NCBI GenBank assembly: GCA_036971715.1 | Contig: JAVHJL010000002.1 | Span: 4,062,501-4,126,500 of the forward strand | DNA: 64,000 nt | Origin: Arthrobotrys musiformis | Lineage: Eukaryota > Ascomycota > Orbiliomycetes > Orbiliales > Orbiliaceae | Direction of reading: 5' to 3' | Part shown: piece after piece, positions 1 to 11,753 of the stretch | How the letters are laid out: each line of letters opens with the position of its first letter | How positions within the stretch are numbered: the stretch's first letter is position 1 | The notes under the pieces: model-generated | Told to the model about the DNA's origin: nothing | What the model saw: only the letters and a program-made list of their open reading frames with translations | The model's database searches: none | Program-made: the position numbers and the translations under genes

Positions 1-963
1 TCCGAGCTCGAGGGCCTCCGCAAAAAACTCGAAGGCCTCAAGAAGCTCCAAGTGGAGCCAGCTGCGACGGGTCCCGTAACGCCGGACGGCATCTCCGCAC
101 AGCGCATGAAGATAGCAACAGGAAAAGAAGCCTTCACAGTCGACTCGGACAACCTCGTGGCCAAAGTCGACGACCTCCAAGACGCAATCGAAGAACTCCG
201 CAAAGACGTTGTCAGCCGCGGCGTCAGACCCCTCCCCCGACAGATCGACCAAGTCTCCCGCGACATGGTCGCCGCGCGCGTGGAACTGCGCAAGATGGGA
301 GACTACCTCAAACGCGAGAAGCCGCTGTGGAAAAAACTCTGGGAACGCGAACTGGAATTGGTCTGCGAGGAGCAGCAGTTCTTCAATCTACAGGATGAAC
401 TGTATGCAGACTTGCAGGATGATCTCGATAAGGCGAGTCAAACATTCGAGTTGGTGGGGGAGTGCACACAGCAGCAACTCAAGGTCCCCGGCGGAGGGAC
501 GAGAACCGCGAGTAGGGGGTACGTACCACCGGTCGACGAGTCGCTAGATCCCAGCGAAGCGAAGGACGGGGTATTAGGAGAAATCCGGGCGCTACGACCA
601 AACCACTCGGACAGAATCGAAGCCATCCAGCGGGCCGAGAAGATGAGACAGCAGGATCTGGAAGGACGACAAACACCATTCACGCAAGAGCTGGGGAAAT
701 TCGTGGAGGAAAACAAATTGAAGAAATCGGGAGGAGTGATGGAAGTGGAACGACAGCGACTACAACGTGACGAGGCGCATCGGAAGAATTACTTTAAGAA
801 GCTGGAGAGCCAGGGCGATACACGGAGTAATGCGAGCGACGAGACTATCACGACGGATAAACTGTTGAATTCGATATCAGCCGACCAGGAGGCGTCGGCT
901 GCGGCGGCAGACGCGAACGGTGAAGCCCAGCCGTCCGGAGAGGGCGAGCAGGGCCCGATATAG
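1..963 (+). CDS. BUD6: Bud6/Aip3 actin-interacting polarity protein, C-terminal part (5' truncated by window)
   Basis: The frame is open from base 1 to the TAG at 961-963, giving the last 320 residues; the gene starts outside the window. The best conserved stretch lies around bases 205-480 and carries RGVRPLPRQ, a KPLWKKLWERELELVCEE-like block and FNLQDEL followed by an acidic DLQDDLD helix. This is the signature of the AIP3 domain of yeast Bud6. Bud6 binds actin and formins in the polarisome and acts as a nucleation-promoting factor for formin-driven actin cables at sites of polar growth. The region is charged and predicted coiled coil, and ends in a disordered acidic/Ala-rich tail. No intron is needed in the visible part. 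It converges on the SCY1-like gene 600 bp downstream. Family assignment is confident; the start and N-terminal half cannot be seen. Confidence 0.85.
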   Translation, partial: SELEGLRKKLEGLKKLQVEPAATGPVTPDGISAQRMKIATGKEAFTVDSDNLVAKVDDLQDAIEELRKDVVSRGVRPLPRQIDQVSRDMVAARVELRKMGDYLKREKPLWKKLWERELELVCEEQQFFNLQDELYADLQDDLDKASQTFELVGECTQQQLKVPGGGTRTASRGYVPPVDESLDPSEAKDGVLGEIRALRPNHSDRIEAIQRAEKMRQQDLEGRQTPFTQELGKFVEENKLKKSGGVMEVERQRLQRDEAHRKNYFKKLESQGDTRSNASDETITTDKLLNSISADQEASAAAADANGEAQPSGEGEQGPI

Positions 964-1563
964 ATTCTTACAATTACGTGTAATACGGCCGATTGAGTAT
1001 CCCCCTTTTTTCTTCTCTTTTCTTTTCTTTTCCTTTACAGGAGCGATCCTCCACGTACGCGGAGGTTAGATTATATCCAAAGATCTATATAGCTATCCCG
1101 AGCAGGAAGGGTACGAAATCGGATTTTCTACTCCTTCCTCTCGCCCCTTTCGCAGTTCACCTTTAGCCATTCTCTATTCATCATTATATATAGCCAATCC
1201 ACTTTATGTTCTTAAACTCCCTTTCCCAGTTGCGAGTTTGTTTTTTTTACATCTTTTTATGGTTTTTTTTTTTTTATGTCTTTTTCGAACGAAATTTCGA
1301 TGATACCATGTTGTTTTTATTGCCTGATTCTCTGTTAGAAGAATTACACGATTTAGTTCTCATATAAGTTGTCTCCTGCGCACCACCCTCTGGATGGTAA
1401 TCATATAAGTCCGTAGACAGAATTTACGTCCGAACCAAAGTAAAGAAAGTAACCCTAAACCGTCTAAAGCATGCTAAAAACTCCAGCCTACCAAATGCAA
1501 ATATATACACGCCCCCATACACCTCCAAGTAAACTCAACCTCAACCCCCCGCTACAAAAAAAG
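964..1563. other. Convergent intergenic region, BUD6 / SCY1-like
   Basis: This is the 3'-to-3' spacer. It is T-rich just after the BUD6 stop (pyrimidine run near 1005-1040, T runs near 1231-1276), consistent with 3' UTR and polyadenylation signals. No coding frame with a recognisable product was seen. A short frame from 1471 is antisense to the SCY1-like 3' end. Confidence 0.6.
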
Positions 1564-4071
1564 CTACTTCCAATCCACATCCCAATTATCATTCCCCCAC
1601 GCATCATCCTCAACTTTAACCGCCTTCTTCACCGTCTTCCTCACCACCGGTTTCTTCGCCGCCACCGCCGCAGCGGGTTTCTTGCCCAGTCCCTTCGGTA
1701 AGCTGGGTTTACTCTTATTCGCAAAACTATTGATCACATCCTCCTCCTCTTCCGGTTGCGGAGGTGGAGGGGGCGGTTTAGGTGTATCGTCCATATCACC
1801 CCAGGCGTCTAAATCATCATCATCATCGATCATTAACTTCGATTTCTCAGGCGTGGGGGCGGGTGGTCGCTGGATACTACTCCCGGGTCTACTAATAGCC
1901 TGCGGCGGTGATAGTGTTTCTTCAGCGGGTGTGGGAGCTCCGGGTGTAGGTGTTTGTATCTCCCCCGCTACAGTTCCCAATTTCTTCGTGAACGAGGAGA
2001 TGGCCCAGCCGGCCCATGATGCATCGCTCTGCGGGGTCCCCATTCTAGGCGCTGCCGCTGCGGCGGCGGCGGAAGTCGGGACGCCGTTGGAGTCCACGGG
2101 GGGTAGTGCTGTATCTGGCATATTCGCCGTTAATGTTTTAACTCTTGCCAGGAATACATCCATCGTTTTCTGCGCTTGGATGCGGATTATCCTGTCCCCT
2201 TTCTATTAGTACAATAACGGATATAAAAGGAAGGGAAAGGGGAGTAATACTTTTCTTTATCAATCAACCCGACACAGATCGCTGGTAGGCATTTAGTAGC
2301 ACAATCCGTCTCATCAAAACACTCCGCCGTCGCCGCGAGCGCCATCAACGCCGCATTCCTGGCATGCACGAACGGATCCCTCAGACTCCTCGTGAACGCC
2401 GCGGCGAGCACTTTAGCCCGCGTATGTTGTCCCAAATTCTTCGCTATCTTCCCCAGACAGATGGTCGTATTCGTTCGGATGCCAGGTTGCTCGTCGTTCT
2501 GCGTTTTTGCGAGGTATTTTAATAGATCACCGTTGATTTGGCGGTCGGAGAGTTTATCGATTATTATCAGTATCGATTTCACGGTTTGTTCCCGCACGAT
2601 TGGGGCGACGTCCGAGAACCCCGTTACCAACTGCGGGAAGATGTGGTCGCTGACGGTACGTTTGGGAAGGTGTTCGATCATCCTCGGTAGGTTATCCAGG
2701 AGGAATACCCGAATCGCCCTATCGGGACTGGAGAACAATCGAACCACGCAGGGCGTAATAGTACTCTCCCACTCATCCTCGCTCAGTTTCTCAGCTATCA
2801 TCAGTACGACGGAGAATACCTTCGGCCCCCCGCCGCCGTATTCCACGGATTTTAATAACTCGGGCAGGACTTTAGCCTTAAAAAACTCTTCGGGGAATTG
2901 ATCCTTCGTATCCTCCAGGTTCTGCAAAAACTCCTCCCGCTCGCGGTCGTCCTTCACGCCCATGTTTTCGATAAACTCGCTGCACCTTATTAATGGCGTA
3001 TCGAAGAATCCGTTGCTGCGCTTCCCCTGCTCGAGGAAGTGCGAGATCGGTAGGCGCATTTTGGGGTTCGTTTGCGTGAGACGTTTGTACGGCGTGGTCA
3101 TCGGCGCCGGGATGGATTTGGTCTGGGAGAGTTGGTCGGCGGTGGAGAAGTAGCCGTTGAAGATCTCGTAGATTAGAGTGCCCATGTTCCAGGAGTCGGT
3201 GACGTGGATTGCCTGGCTGTATCCCATATCCATCTTAGTCTATAAACCTCAATAGAGAGAAGAGAGGGGCGTACTTCTTCAATCCATCCCATCCACCCCG
3301 TCCGATCTCCGGCGCAGCATATCGTGTCGAATCCGGCAGTAACCCTCCATACGTCTACCAAATCAATACACACCCCATAAACAAAGACGAAAGGTAAACT
3401 CACATAAATCGCCGGATCCTCCTCCTTCAAACTGCTCAAAACCTCAAACCCCGCCAACTTCCACTCCCCGCTTTCGGTCGTATACACCGACGACACCCTC
3501 AAATTCCCATGTATCGAACTCGCATCCTCATTCACAAACCTCATCGTAGTCTACCCCATTAGCCCCTAGTAACCAATCAACAAAGAAGAGGGGGAGAAAT
3601 ACAGAAATAGTATATAACCCCCATTTAATCGTCTCCGTATTCAACGCCCCGCGCTTAACATGCCACCCAAGCGGCACCACCCTCTCCGTCGCAACATAAA
3701 TATTCGTATCTGTCTACCCCAAAATTAACCCCCACCCCAAATAATAAGAGAGGGAGAAAAGACCTCAAGCGTATCCAAAACCCTAACGACACCCGGATGC
3801 CTCAGCGTCCTCCACTTCCTCAGCGCGTTCTTAGCCAGCGGTAACCGCGATTTATTCGCATTAACATCAAACGCAAAGATGGAGCATTTACTCCCATCAT
3901 CCTATACCCATCAGCCACCATTCCTAGTAGAAGTAGAGGGAGAGCTACCTTTTTAGTCCCGTTGTGTAACGCCCATATCGAATCATCAAGATCGACTCTG
4001 TCGCCGAAAGAGTACCCGAACGCCGGACCGCGAGAAACAGCCGACGCAACGGCGGACTTTAAAAACTCCAT
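1564..4071 (-). CDS. CEX1: SCY1-like pseudokinase with HEAT repeats (Cex1/Scyl1 family)
   Basis: Seven exons on the minus strand: 3949-4071, 3764-3901, 3603-3713, 3404-3550, 3275-3354, 2251-3216, 1564-2191; total 2193 nt, 730 aa. Residues 1 to about 250 form a protein-kinase fold without catalytic residues: IHGN (137-140) stands where HRD is expected, and GFE (158-160) replaces DFG, while the AAPE segment is kept. HEAT-like repeats follow to about residue 540, then a Pro/Ala/Asp-rich tail ending in Trp-Asp motifs. The family (yeast Cex1, animal SCYL1) is cytosolic and linked to tRNA nuclear export and COPI-dependent retrograde transport. Exon 6 starts after CAG at 3217; an ATG further upstream in the same frame (3231-3233) is intronic, since using the nearer TAG would leave a 35-bp intron out of frame. 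ATGs of this gene and cnxH are 231 bp apart, head to head. Confidence 0.88.
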
Positions 4072-4302
4072 TTTCCTTTATCGCGATGGGGTGCTGTGAA
4101 GTGGTGGAGGTAGGGATGTAGATACAGTGTTATAAACACCCCTGCAACTGCATCCAGGATCACTTAACTAGCTCCAGCTCCCGAACCAAATCGCATAATA
4201 TATCCACCCAAAAAAATCCAACAAACAAATAACGTCACAAAACGCAAAAACCTCCAGATTTAACATCAAAGTATATATAATATATAATATAAATATATAA
4301 AA
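4072..4302. promoter_or_regulatory. Shared divergent promoter, SCY1-like (-) / cnxH (+)
   Basis: Only 231 bp separate the two start codons, so both promoters must share or overlap here. The cnxH side ends in an AT-only TATA-like stretch from about 4271 directly up to its ATG, leaving little room for a 5' UTR unless transcription starts upstream. No specific factor site was identified. Confidence 0.55.
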
Positions 4303-4930
4303 ATGGAAAGACCATTCACCGGCATCAAATCCCTCGAAACCCCCTCCACCTACGCCGCACTAACCTACGACCCCCTCGACATCTCCGCCGCCATAAACCG
4401 CGTAAGATCCCCCAAAGCCGGCGCAATCGTCACATTCATCGGTACTTATACCCCCCCCATAACCCCCACTAATAATAACCACTCTAACACCCCCCAGGAA
4501 CAACAAGAGATAACTTCCAAGGTACCCATCATAACCCCCATTAAACCCAAACCCCAAATTCTAAATAAACAAAGGAAAACAAATAACAACCCTCGAATAC
4601 ACCTCCTACCCCCCCCTCTCCCTCCAAACCCTCTCCAAAATCCTAACCTCCCTCTCAACCCCCTCCCTCCACTCAATCTCCGTAATCCACAGACTCGGCA
4701 TCGTCCCCATCGGCGAAGACTCAATCGTAATCTCCCTCTCAACCCCCCACCGCGCCGAAGCCTGGCAAATCGCCCAAGAATGCCTCGAACTCGTCAAAGA
4801 GAAAGTCGAAATCTGGAAACGCGAGTGGTTCGCCGACGGTGGCATCTGGAGGGCTAACCGCGATGGCGCCGAGGGCGTGCAAGAAACTGAAGATGTACCC
4901 GTGGAGTTCCTGGAGCAGGAGGATCGGTAG
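4303..4930 (+). CDS. cnxH: Molybdopterin synthase catalytic (large) subunit, MoaE/MOCS2B family
   Basis: Three exons: 4303-4441, 4498-4521 and 4575-4930; 519 nt, 172 aa. The middle exon is only 24 nt and encodes the conserved G-T-T-R-D-N-F segment; without it the protein is out of frame. Downstream motifs are typical of MoaE: LEYTSYPPLSL, HRLGIVPIGE, HRAEAW and the C-terminal K-x-EIWKREWFADG block carrying active-site lysines. The enzyme transfers sulphur from the thiocarboxylated small subunit to precursor Z, giving molybdopterin for nitrate reductase and xanthine dehydrogenase. In Aspergillus the gene is cnxH. The short acidic C-terminal extension after the WRANRDG segment is not part of the core fold. 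Length fits the family. The only doubt is exact intron ends, which are supported by frame and family motifs. Confidence 0.9.
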
Positions 4931-5564
4931 TCCTTTGTATTATATTCAATTTTGTATCTATCACATTCATCCAAAAAATGCATCAAATCTGCACCCGAGT
5001 GCACCAAAAAAAAGATATATAATATATATAACAACCGACGGCCATAAGCCGTCCAGCCCCTAACAGCCCCCCCGAATAATATAAATACAAAGAAAGAAAA
5101 GACCGCTGAATTGTGGTTTTTGAAAAAAAAAAAAAAAAATGGAAAAAATAAAAATGCTACTACCTCCCCTTCCTCCTCCTCCATAATATATATTCAACTT
5201 TTGTGCACAAGGTAAAAAAGGGAAGTTTTGATACACTGGGAGAAAAGGGGAAATCACGCGTTATACGGTGGTTCGCAGAATAGTCCCCCCGAAAGGAACA
5301 TTAGAAACAAAAGCAATCGAGGAAACGGGTATATAAAGCACAAAAAGAAAACGAGAAGAAGGAAATAACGCCGTATAACGCCATGTGCCCAAAAATTAAT
5401 ATAAAAAAAGAGCAGGCGGGGGAGCATGGGAAACCATTCGTAAATATTTAATGTGGCAATTTCTTTTCATTCCCTGCTGTTATCATAACTAATCAACCAC
5501 CCCTCCTCATATCATTTGTTCAAAGAAAAAAAATAATTGAAATGAGGAAAAGTAGGTTATTATT
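4931..5564. other. Convergent intergenic region, cnxH / AHC1-like
   Basis: The spacer is A/T-rich with a run of A's near 5125-5140 and pyrimidine-rich flanks. No recognisable coding frame or RNA gene was seen. It probably holds the two 3' UTRs. Confidence 0.55.
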
Positions 5565-7862
5565 CTACCCACTCTTGGGACTGGGAACCGCCTTGACAAC
5601 CTCCGTAAGCCGGGTGCTATAACGAGAAGCATTCGACCCCTCATTCTCAGGCGAAGGGTGGGCTCTAGTCGCCATACGAGTAGCCGCTGGCGCAACCGGA
5701 GTGCGGGGGGACTGCTGGGCCGACTTGGTGTTGGATCGACGAGAAACAGGACGTGACTGCTCCCCTTCCTCTCCTTTAGCGGGAATAACAACCTGAATCG
5801 ATGGTTCGGCGAGATCGACGATGGCCTCGCTCCCCTCGTAGGCAGAATCAGCAGCACCGCTGCCCGGGGTCGTTTGATCGTTGACCGACAAGACGGTCCC
5901 CGCATTCCCAACGCTGGTATCAATCGTAAGATCCATCATGACAACATCGGCGTGTGCAGGCTGGCGAACAGCAGCTGGCGGTTCGGTCTGAGGGACCCCA
6001 GCCGGCGGGGCAAGTTGAACCTCCGGCTGAGGTGCGACCTGTGGCTCGGCAACCCTCGTGGTAGCAGTAGCGGCCTTATGAGTAGCCTTCGGTGTAGCCT
6101 TCTGCTTCTTCTTGTTGTTTCCAGCCGCAACGACAGGAGCAACCTCCTCCTCACCTTCATCATCAGCCTCGCTCTCCTCCTCGACGATTCCAACTCTGTT
6201 GACAGCCTCTTCGACCATCATATCCAAGTTGTCGACATCAACCCTCTTCTTCCCCAAGTACTCCTTCAGGTGGGAGGTCTGAATCGTCTTTCGGAGGGCA
6301 ATATCCTCAGCTTGAAGCGGCGGCGTCAGCGGGCCGGTCGACATCAAAGAACTCTCATCGGCGACAACGGCCGGACTGGCCTTTTTCTTCGTAGTAGCCT
6401 TGGCAGAGTTTTTCGTGCTCGACCCAGACTTGACAACCCGTTGGCTGGCCGGCGTGGAAGCAGAACTGACGTGCTTGGAAGCCCTATTGTTGCGCGGGGG
6501 CGGAACCGTACCGGTGAAGCCGGTTAGATCGAACGGGGCGCCGCAAACCGCAGCAGCGTGATCATGCGTCTGGAAGTCACGCTGGTGGGCGAGTCGGCAG
6601 TGGTTGATGAACCCCTGCATAGATCCAAACTGGTCGCGCTTGCAGTCGATACATGTGAGTCTGCAAAAACAATCATCATTAGCACTCCATCAAAACAAAT
6701 ATTCGAGAGAGGTGACATACCGAACAACAGTCCCATCAGGCTGACGATGGAGACAGATCGTAGACCGCTTCTGACCCGCCGCAGCCGCAGCCGCAGCTTC
6801 CCTCTGTGGCCTCCCATGTTGAGGCAGAAGCGGCTGCGGCGCCTCCCCTCGTCGTTGTATAATAAAATTGCGACTCTGATCCTTCGCAAGAACATCATGA
6901 TATTTAGACTTCGCAATCGGAACCCTCTCTTCCATCAACCAGTCTCTATAATCCCGGGAGTAAGGCCCATTCATAACCTCCGGAGCCGGCGCATACCCCA
7001 ACGTAATACCGGAAGGATCATCGAAACGTCCGTCCTTCTCCATAGCTTCCTCGATGGAGCATCGTCGGATCTGTTCAAGGCAGGCTTCAGCTCTTCCCAG
7101 CTCGGCCTCGATATCCTGCAACTCCCTGTGCTTGAGCAGAATCTCCAGCCCGAATTGCTCGCTGATGATATCTCGGATCTTGTGTGTTCGAGCGGCTCGT
7201 TCGCCTGCCGTCAGGTCGTCCTGGGCGTCTGAGACCTGTCGCATGCTGGGACGTTTCCCGGCAGCTACGCTAGCAGCGCCACGGCCAAATTGAGTACTAA
7301 CTTTAGGCTGGTGTTGCTGGTGTTGCAGTTGCAGTTGTTGTGGTTGCGGAGTAGGAGATTGTTTGGGCGTCATAGAGCTCCCGGCGAGTTTTGAGAGGTG
7401 AGAACCCATGTTGATCGGCTGGTGGTGTGATGACGTGGCTGACTCGGCATGATACGAATTCGGAGGAAGCGGTCTCCCGGTGAGGACGGGAGAGAAGTTT
7501 GTCGCAAGTTTGAGGTTCGGATGAGGAACCAGCGGTTGATTAACGTGGTGGAGGAGAGAGGGAGCAGGAGGAGGAGGAGAGGGAGAATAAGCAGGTTGCG
7601 ATGGTTGTTCCAATGCCGAAGCAGCAATACCCTTCAACCTTGTCGGAGAGAAAGCACTAATCGAAGAAGAAGGAGCGGGAGCGGGAGCAGTAGCAACGGC
7701 TTGCATGGCAGTATCAGCAGCAACAGGGTGGTCCAGGACCTCACCAGCTACAGGGGCAGCAGCAGCAACAGACAAGGGAGTAGGCAGTGGCTGCTGCTGC
7801 TGCTGCTGAGATGTCAACAATAATCCAGCCTGCTCCACTCCCGTCGGCGGTTGTTGTGTCAT
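5565..7862 (-). CDS. AHC1: AHC1-like C2H2 zinc-finger protein, candidate ADA histone acetyltransferase subunit
   Basis: Two exons, 6721-7862 and 5565-6660, joined across a 60-bp intron; 2238 nt, 745 aa. The junction creates a C2H2 finger: C384-x2-C387 then H401-x4-H406 within a FINHCRLAH context, followed by a conserved AAAVCG segment. That spacing and context resemble the finger of fungal Ahc1-like proteins of the ADA acetyltransferase complex. Upstream, around residues 210-310, is a charged, probably helical block (GERAARTHKIRDIISEQFGLE) and a conserved block ending in SRDYRDWLMEERVP. The N-terminus is Gln/Pro/Ala-rich with a run of six Gln, and the C-terminal half is disordered. I start at the ATG at 7860-7862; the open frame extends to a GTG at 7889, which is not used. 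AHC1 is the best guess; another chromatin-associated finger protein is possible. Confidence 0.6.
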
Positions 7863-9938
7863 GGTTCTATTCAGTCTCCTCGGGTTCACCTATCTCAGCG
7901 CTGCAGCCCGAGTATCGATGGTCGCTGGAGAAGAAAGGTCTGCAGTGTCGACGTTCATTCGGTCATCCGGTTTCCGAGGAATCAAAAGCACTTGAACCCG
8001 CGAAGGGGAAGAACAATCGAGCGACGGTGCGCAGACCCAGGCGACAGGAAGGAGGAAAACGATAGTAAACGGTCGACGAGTTCGAGATAGATTTGTTATA
8101 TCCGGGCTGGGGTGACTAATCCAGGGAAGGAAGGGGTGTCTCAGATATGCCAGAGAGAGCCGAGAAAGCAGAGAACCGAGTGCCGGTAAGTCGATGGTCG
8201 AAGGGGCGTGTGTATAGGCGTAGTTATATCGGGCCGGGGGGTGGTGGGTGGCGGTGGTAGTGGTGGATGTGTGTGTGGATGGGCGATGGGAGATGAGCGA
8301 TGGGGAGTTGACGAGGTTTTGAAGGGATGAAGACGAATATCGTAATCAACAATTACCGTCGCTTTGTTGTTGTTGCAAGAACATGCCCAATAGCCAGCCG
8401 AACGGACGAGAAAGGATCCAACACAAAAATCAAACACCAACACAAGAAACAGGATCAAACACCTTATATTACATAATCCATCCATCGACGATAATGAGAC
8501 TATGCACTCCTCGATGGCCTACATACACCTACATACATAAGTACATACTCACATACATGGCATCAGACCAAGAGTGGGTCTTCGGCACGCCCTCCTATTG
8601 ACCCAACCAACCCTGCACCAACGCCACCCCTTCCCGGCATCATACCCCTTCCAGCATCATACCCCAACTATCATGTCACCGGTACACCACCATCCTCCTG
8701 ACATGATCTATACATCCATCTACATAAATCCAATCGAGTGGGGAATAAACGAGGGGAAAACCACTATCGATATCAATCACCCTCACATCCATCTTCTATA
8801 TGCTAAAGAGAACCAAGTAAAAACTAAAAACTAGTATTTCTTTCTATATATATACTGTATATAACAAAAATAGTACAAAGAACGCCTGACAAAAGCAGTT
8901 TATCTCGGCCCTTTCCCTCCCCATCCTCCTCCATAGCATATGAAATAGAAGATGAGGAGTCGAATACTAGCTACTTACGATTACCGCTTCAGCAGCACGC
9001 CCCCCTTCTTTCTCCAAGTCAATCAAGCCCTCTCTTCGAAAACCCAAAAAAAGGGGACAAGAAGAAACACGAGGAAAACGACCAAAAGAGCTACACAGAA
9101 AGGCTGCGTAGTAATAATAGTAATGATAATAAAAGATAAAAAAATAATATATTTTAAAAAACGACAATACACAAGCAGAGAGATATAGAACAAGAGCAAA
9201 TATATTTCAAAAGGAAAAGAGAGAAAAAAGAGAGTAAAGAAAAAAAAAAGGACGTTCGTGTCATCATGATACAGATCTGTTTATTTGGGTTTGTGGTGAA
9301 GGGACAGCCAGGAATACTGCTGTAGGATTCATCGAATATCCAATCGCTGAAAGAGAAGGAGGAAAGATGAGGAAGGCCAATTCGCAGCTGTGTGGGGAAG
9401 GTCGTTAAAACGTATCAAGCCAAGTGTAGACCGTTAGAGACAACTTTTTGGATGGTTAAACAGAGTCGAGGAAATTTGTCATCTCTCCCGACCTTCCTCT
9501 GCATTTTTTTTGGAATGCAAAAAGGAAAAAAAACCAAGTCGGGAGACAGAGGCGCCTGGAGGAATAATAAAAAAATATAGAACGAAAGGAAATATAGAAA
9601 AAAAAAAAAAAAGACGGCAAAACCTCGACGGAAGGACAGTTGCGGCAAAAGGGGGGATCGGGAAAAACGAACTGATAGAAAAGAACAAAAAAAGTTTGTC
9701 GATTATTAAAATGCTATACGCTGAGATTAATGCTCATTGAACACCGCCTGGAAGTTAAGAAATGATCACGAAGAGGAAAGAGAAAAAAAAGCGAAAGGGA
9801 AGCGAGGCATCAATCTACACGGGGCAAAAAAGAATTACAGACGACCGCTTATGCAGACCCAACGGAGGAATTAGAAACGCACAAACGCAAAAACACGTAA
9901 AACGCCTCGGGGAGAGAAAACACAAAGGATTTTCATTT
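7863..9938. other. Intergenic region upstream of AHC1-like and downstream of casein kinase
   Basis: These 2.1 kb hold the AHC1-like promoter/5' UTR (right after 7862) and the casein kinase 3' UTR (left of 9939). It contains GT- and CA-rich low-complexity DNA around 8230-8720 and an A-rich, purine-biased block at about 9030-9830. No protein family was recognised in any frame. Confidence 0.55.
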
Positions 9939-11753
9939 TTAACCGCAGCAAGACATCACCTTTGACCAGAATGACTTCTTGGGCTCTGGCTGTCTGGTTG
10001 GCTGTTGGGATGTGTGCTGGGCAGGCGTCATCGCGGGGGGCGCCTGGGTCCTGGGCTGCTGGGTCAAGTTTGTCTGAGAGGGAGCGTGGTACTGTGCCTG
10101 AGTGCTTGGGTTCGGTGTGACAGCGCCTGGGGACTGTAGACCGGCCATTCCTCCGCTGGGTCGCTTCAAGGGGACGGCGTTCTGTGGTGGAGCTCGTTCC
10201 CGCTCTCGTTCCCGCTTCTTGTTGTTCATTTGCATGGCTGGCGAAGGAGGCGGTGGAAGAGCGGCGTTCACCCGAGCAGCGAGCTGGTTGCTGTTCGCGG
10301 CCGGTCGAGGGTTGGGGTTGACGTGCCGGAGCTCTCCCTGCGTTGCAGAAATATGTTGGTTGGCAGTCTGATGGTGGTGGTACCCATGCGACGAAGGATG
10401 CTTCTGAATGGCTTCCCACCCTTTACCATTGTTCAACTTCATCCAATCATACTCTCCATCCTCAACCTCACCGGTGTTTTTCAGCGCCTTGGTGAACAAA
10501 TCTCGCAGGTAGTCGTAGTCGGGGGTGTCTTCGAAGCCGAGGTTTCGCACGTAGCTCAGGTACTGGTTGAGCTCGTCTATCACAACAATTAGCTATTTTT
10601 TTACAAAAAAACAAAAACCAAAATGGGGAAATTCTGATTAATGCGCCCTCGAAAAATAGAATCGAGGGTAAAAGGAAAGAAAAAAAGGAAGGGGAAAACT
10701 TACCTGGGAATCCGTCGCAAAGATCCTTGATGGCGGTGGTCTGCTTCTTTTCACCGATCTTCTCGTACTTCTGCTTGTTAGTAGCAGCCTTGAGCCCCTG
10801 CCAGGGGAGGCCGCCACGGAGGAAGTACATGAAAACGTGACCGAGAGCCTCCAGATCGTCACGTCGGGACTGCTCGCGACCCAAGTGGGTGTTGATGGAC
10901 ATGTAACGGGCGGTACCGGACAAGCTCTTTCGCTCTCTATAGGGAATGTGTTGCTTAGTTTTTGGGTCGCGGTACTGCTTGGCCATACCGAAGTCGACGA
11001 CGTGGATGACGTTGGCGGCCTTGGTGCCCGGTCGGCCGATGAGGAAGTTGTCGGGTTTGATGTCACGGTAGATGAGGTTCTTTTCGTGGATGGTCTGGAC
11101 TCGGGAGAGCATCTGCTTGGCGACCATGACGACGGTCTTGATGGAGAACCTCCGGTTGCAGTGGTCGAACAGGTCTTCCAAACTGGGTCCTAGCAGGTCG
11201 ATGACAAGAATATTGTGTAGACCTTCCTGGCCGAAGTAATAGACATTGGGGATGCCGGCTGCACACAATCAGAATTTATCCAAATCAATTAGTGGTAAAA
11301 GTACTTACGGCATCCGACGAGAATCTTGTAGGTGCGGTACTCATCCCGCAGCTGTGGTGCATCGCTCTTTCGGGGCTCCTAAAAACAAAAATGTCGCACA
11401 TGTTAGAACCGGACAAAAGCGAAAAAGTGAGTGTATCGGAGGAAGGGAGAGAAAGAGGCAGCGTTGTGAAACCCCCGGAGAAAGTCAAGTATGACAGGAA
11501 ATAACAATAAAACAGAACCATCCGCCGAAGATAGGAGGATCCAATATAACTCCTCTTATCGAGAAATGAAGGATCAAACAATAATAATTTTTTCAAAAAA
11601 AAAGGGAAGGGAGGGAATACGAACAAATTTGATGGCGACCTGCTGGTTGTTCAGCAGGTTGGTTCCCTCGAATATGACACCGAAGGAACCCTCTCCGATC
11701 TTCTTTCCCACACGGTAGTGGACCCCGACGACGTTTGACGAAGTCGTCGACAT
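9939..11753 (-). CDS. YCK: Casein kinase I, plasma-membrane Yck type
   Basis: Four exons: 11625-11753, 11309-11378, 10704-11258, 9939-10576; 1392 nt, 463 aa. The kinase domain spans about residues 13-280: glycine loop KIGEGSFGVIFEG, catalytic Lys42, YRDIKPDN with Asp132, and VDFG with Asp155, plus LLGPSLEDLFD and ERKSLSGTARYMSIN typical of CK1. The tail is Pro/Gln/Asn-rich with an Arg-Glu run and ends MSCCG. A terminal Cys pair is the palmitoylation anchor of yeast Yck1/Yck2, so membrane attachment is likely. These kinases control endocytosis, nutrient sensing and morphogenesis. Intron 1 is 246 bp, far longer than others here, and uses an unusual GTTCGT donor. The start ATG at 11751-11753 gives the expected short N-terminus before the glycine loop. 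Confidence 0.92.

Noticed and set aside
2192..3274. Start of the HEAT part of the SCY1-like gene at the in-frame ATG at 3231-3233
   Set aside because: That ATG lies inside an intron. The CAG acceptor at 3217-3219 gives a 58-bp intron with a branch point and restores the conserved kinase-fold sequence.
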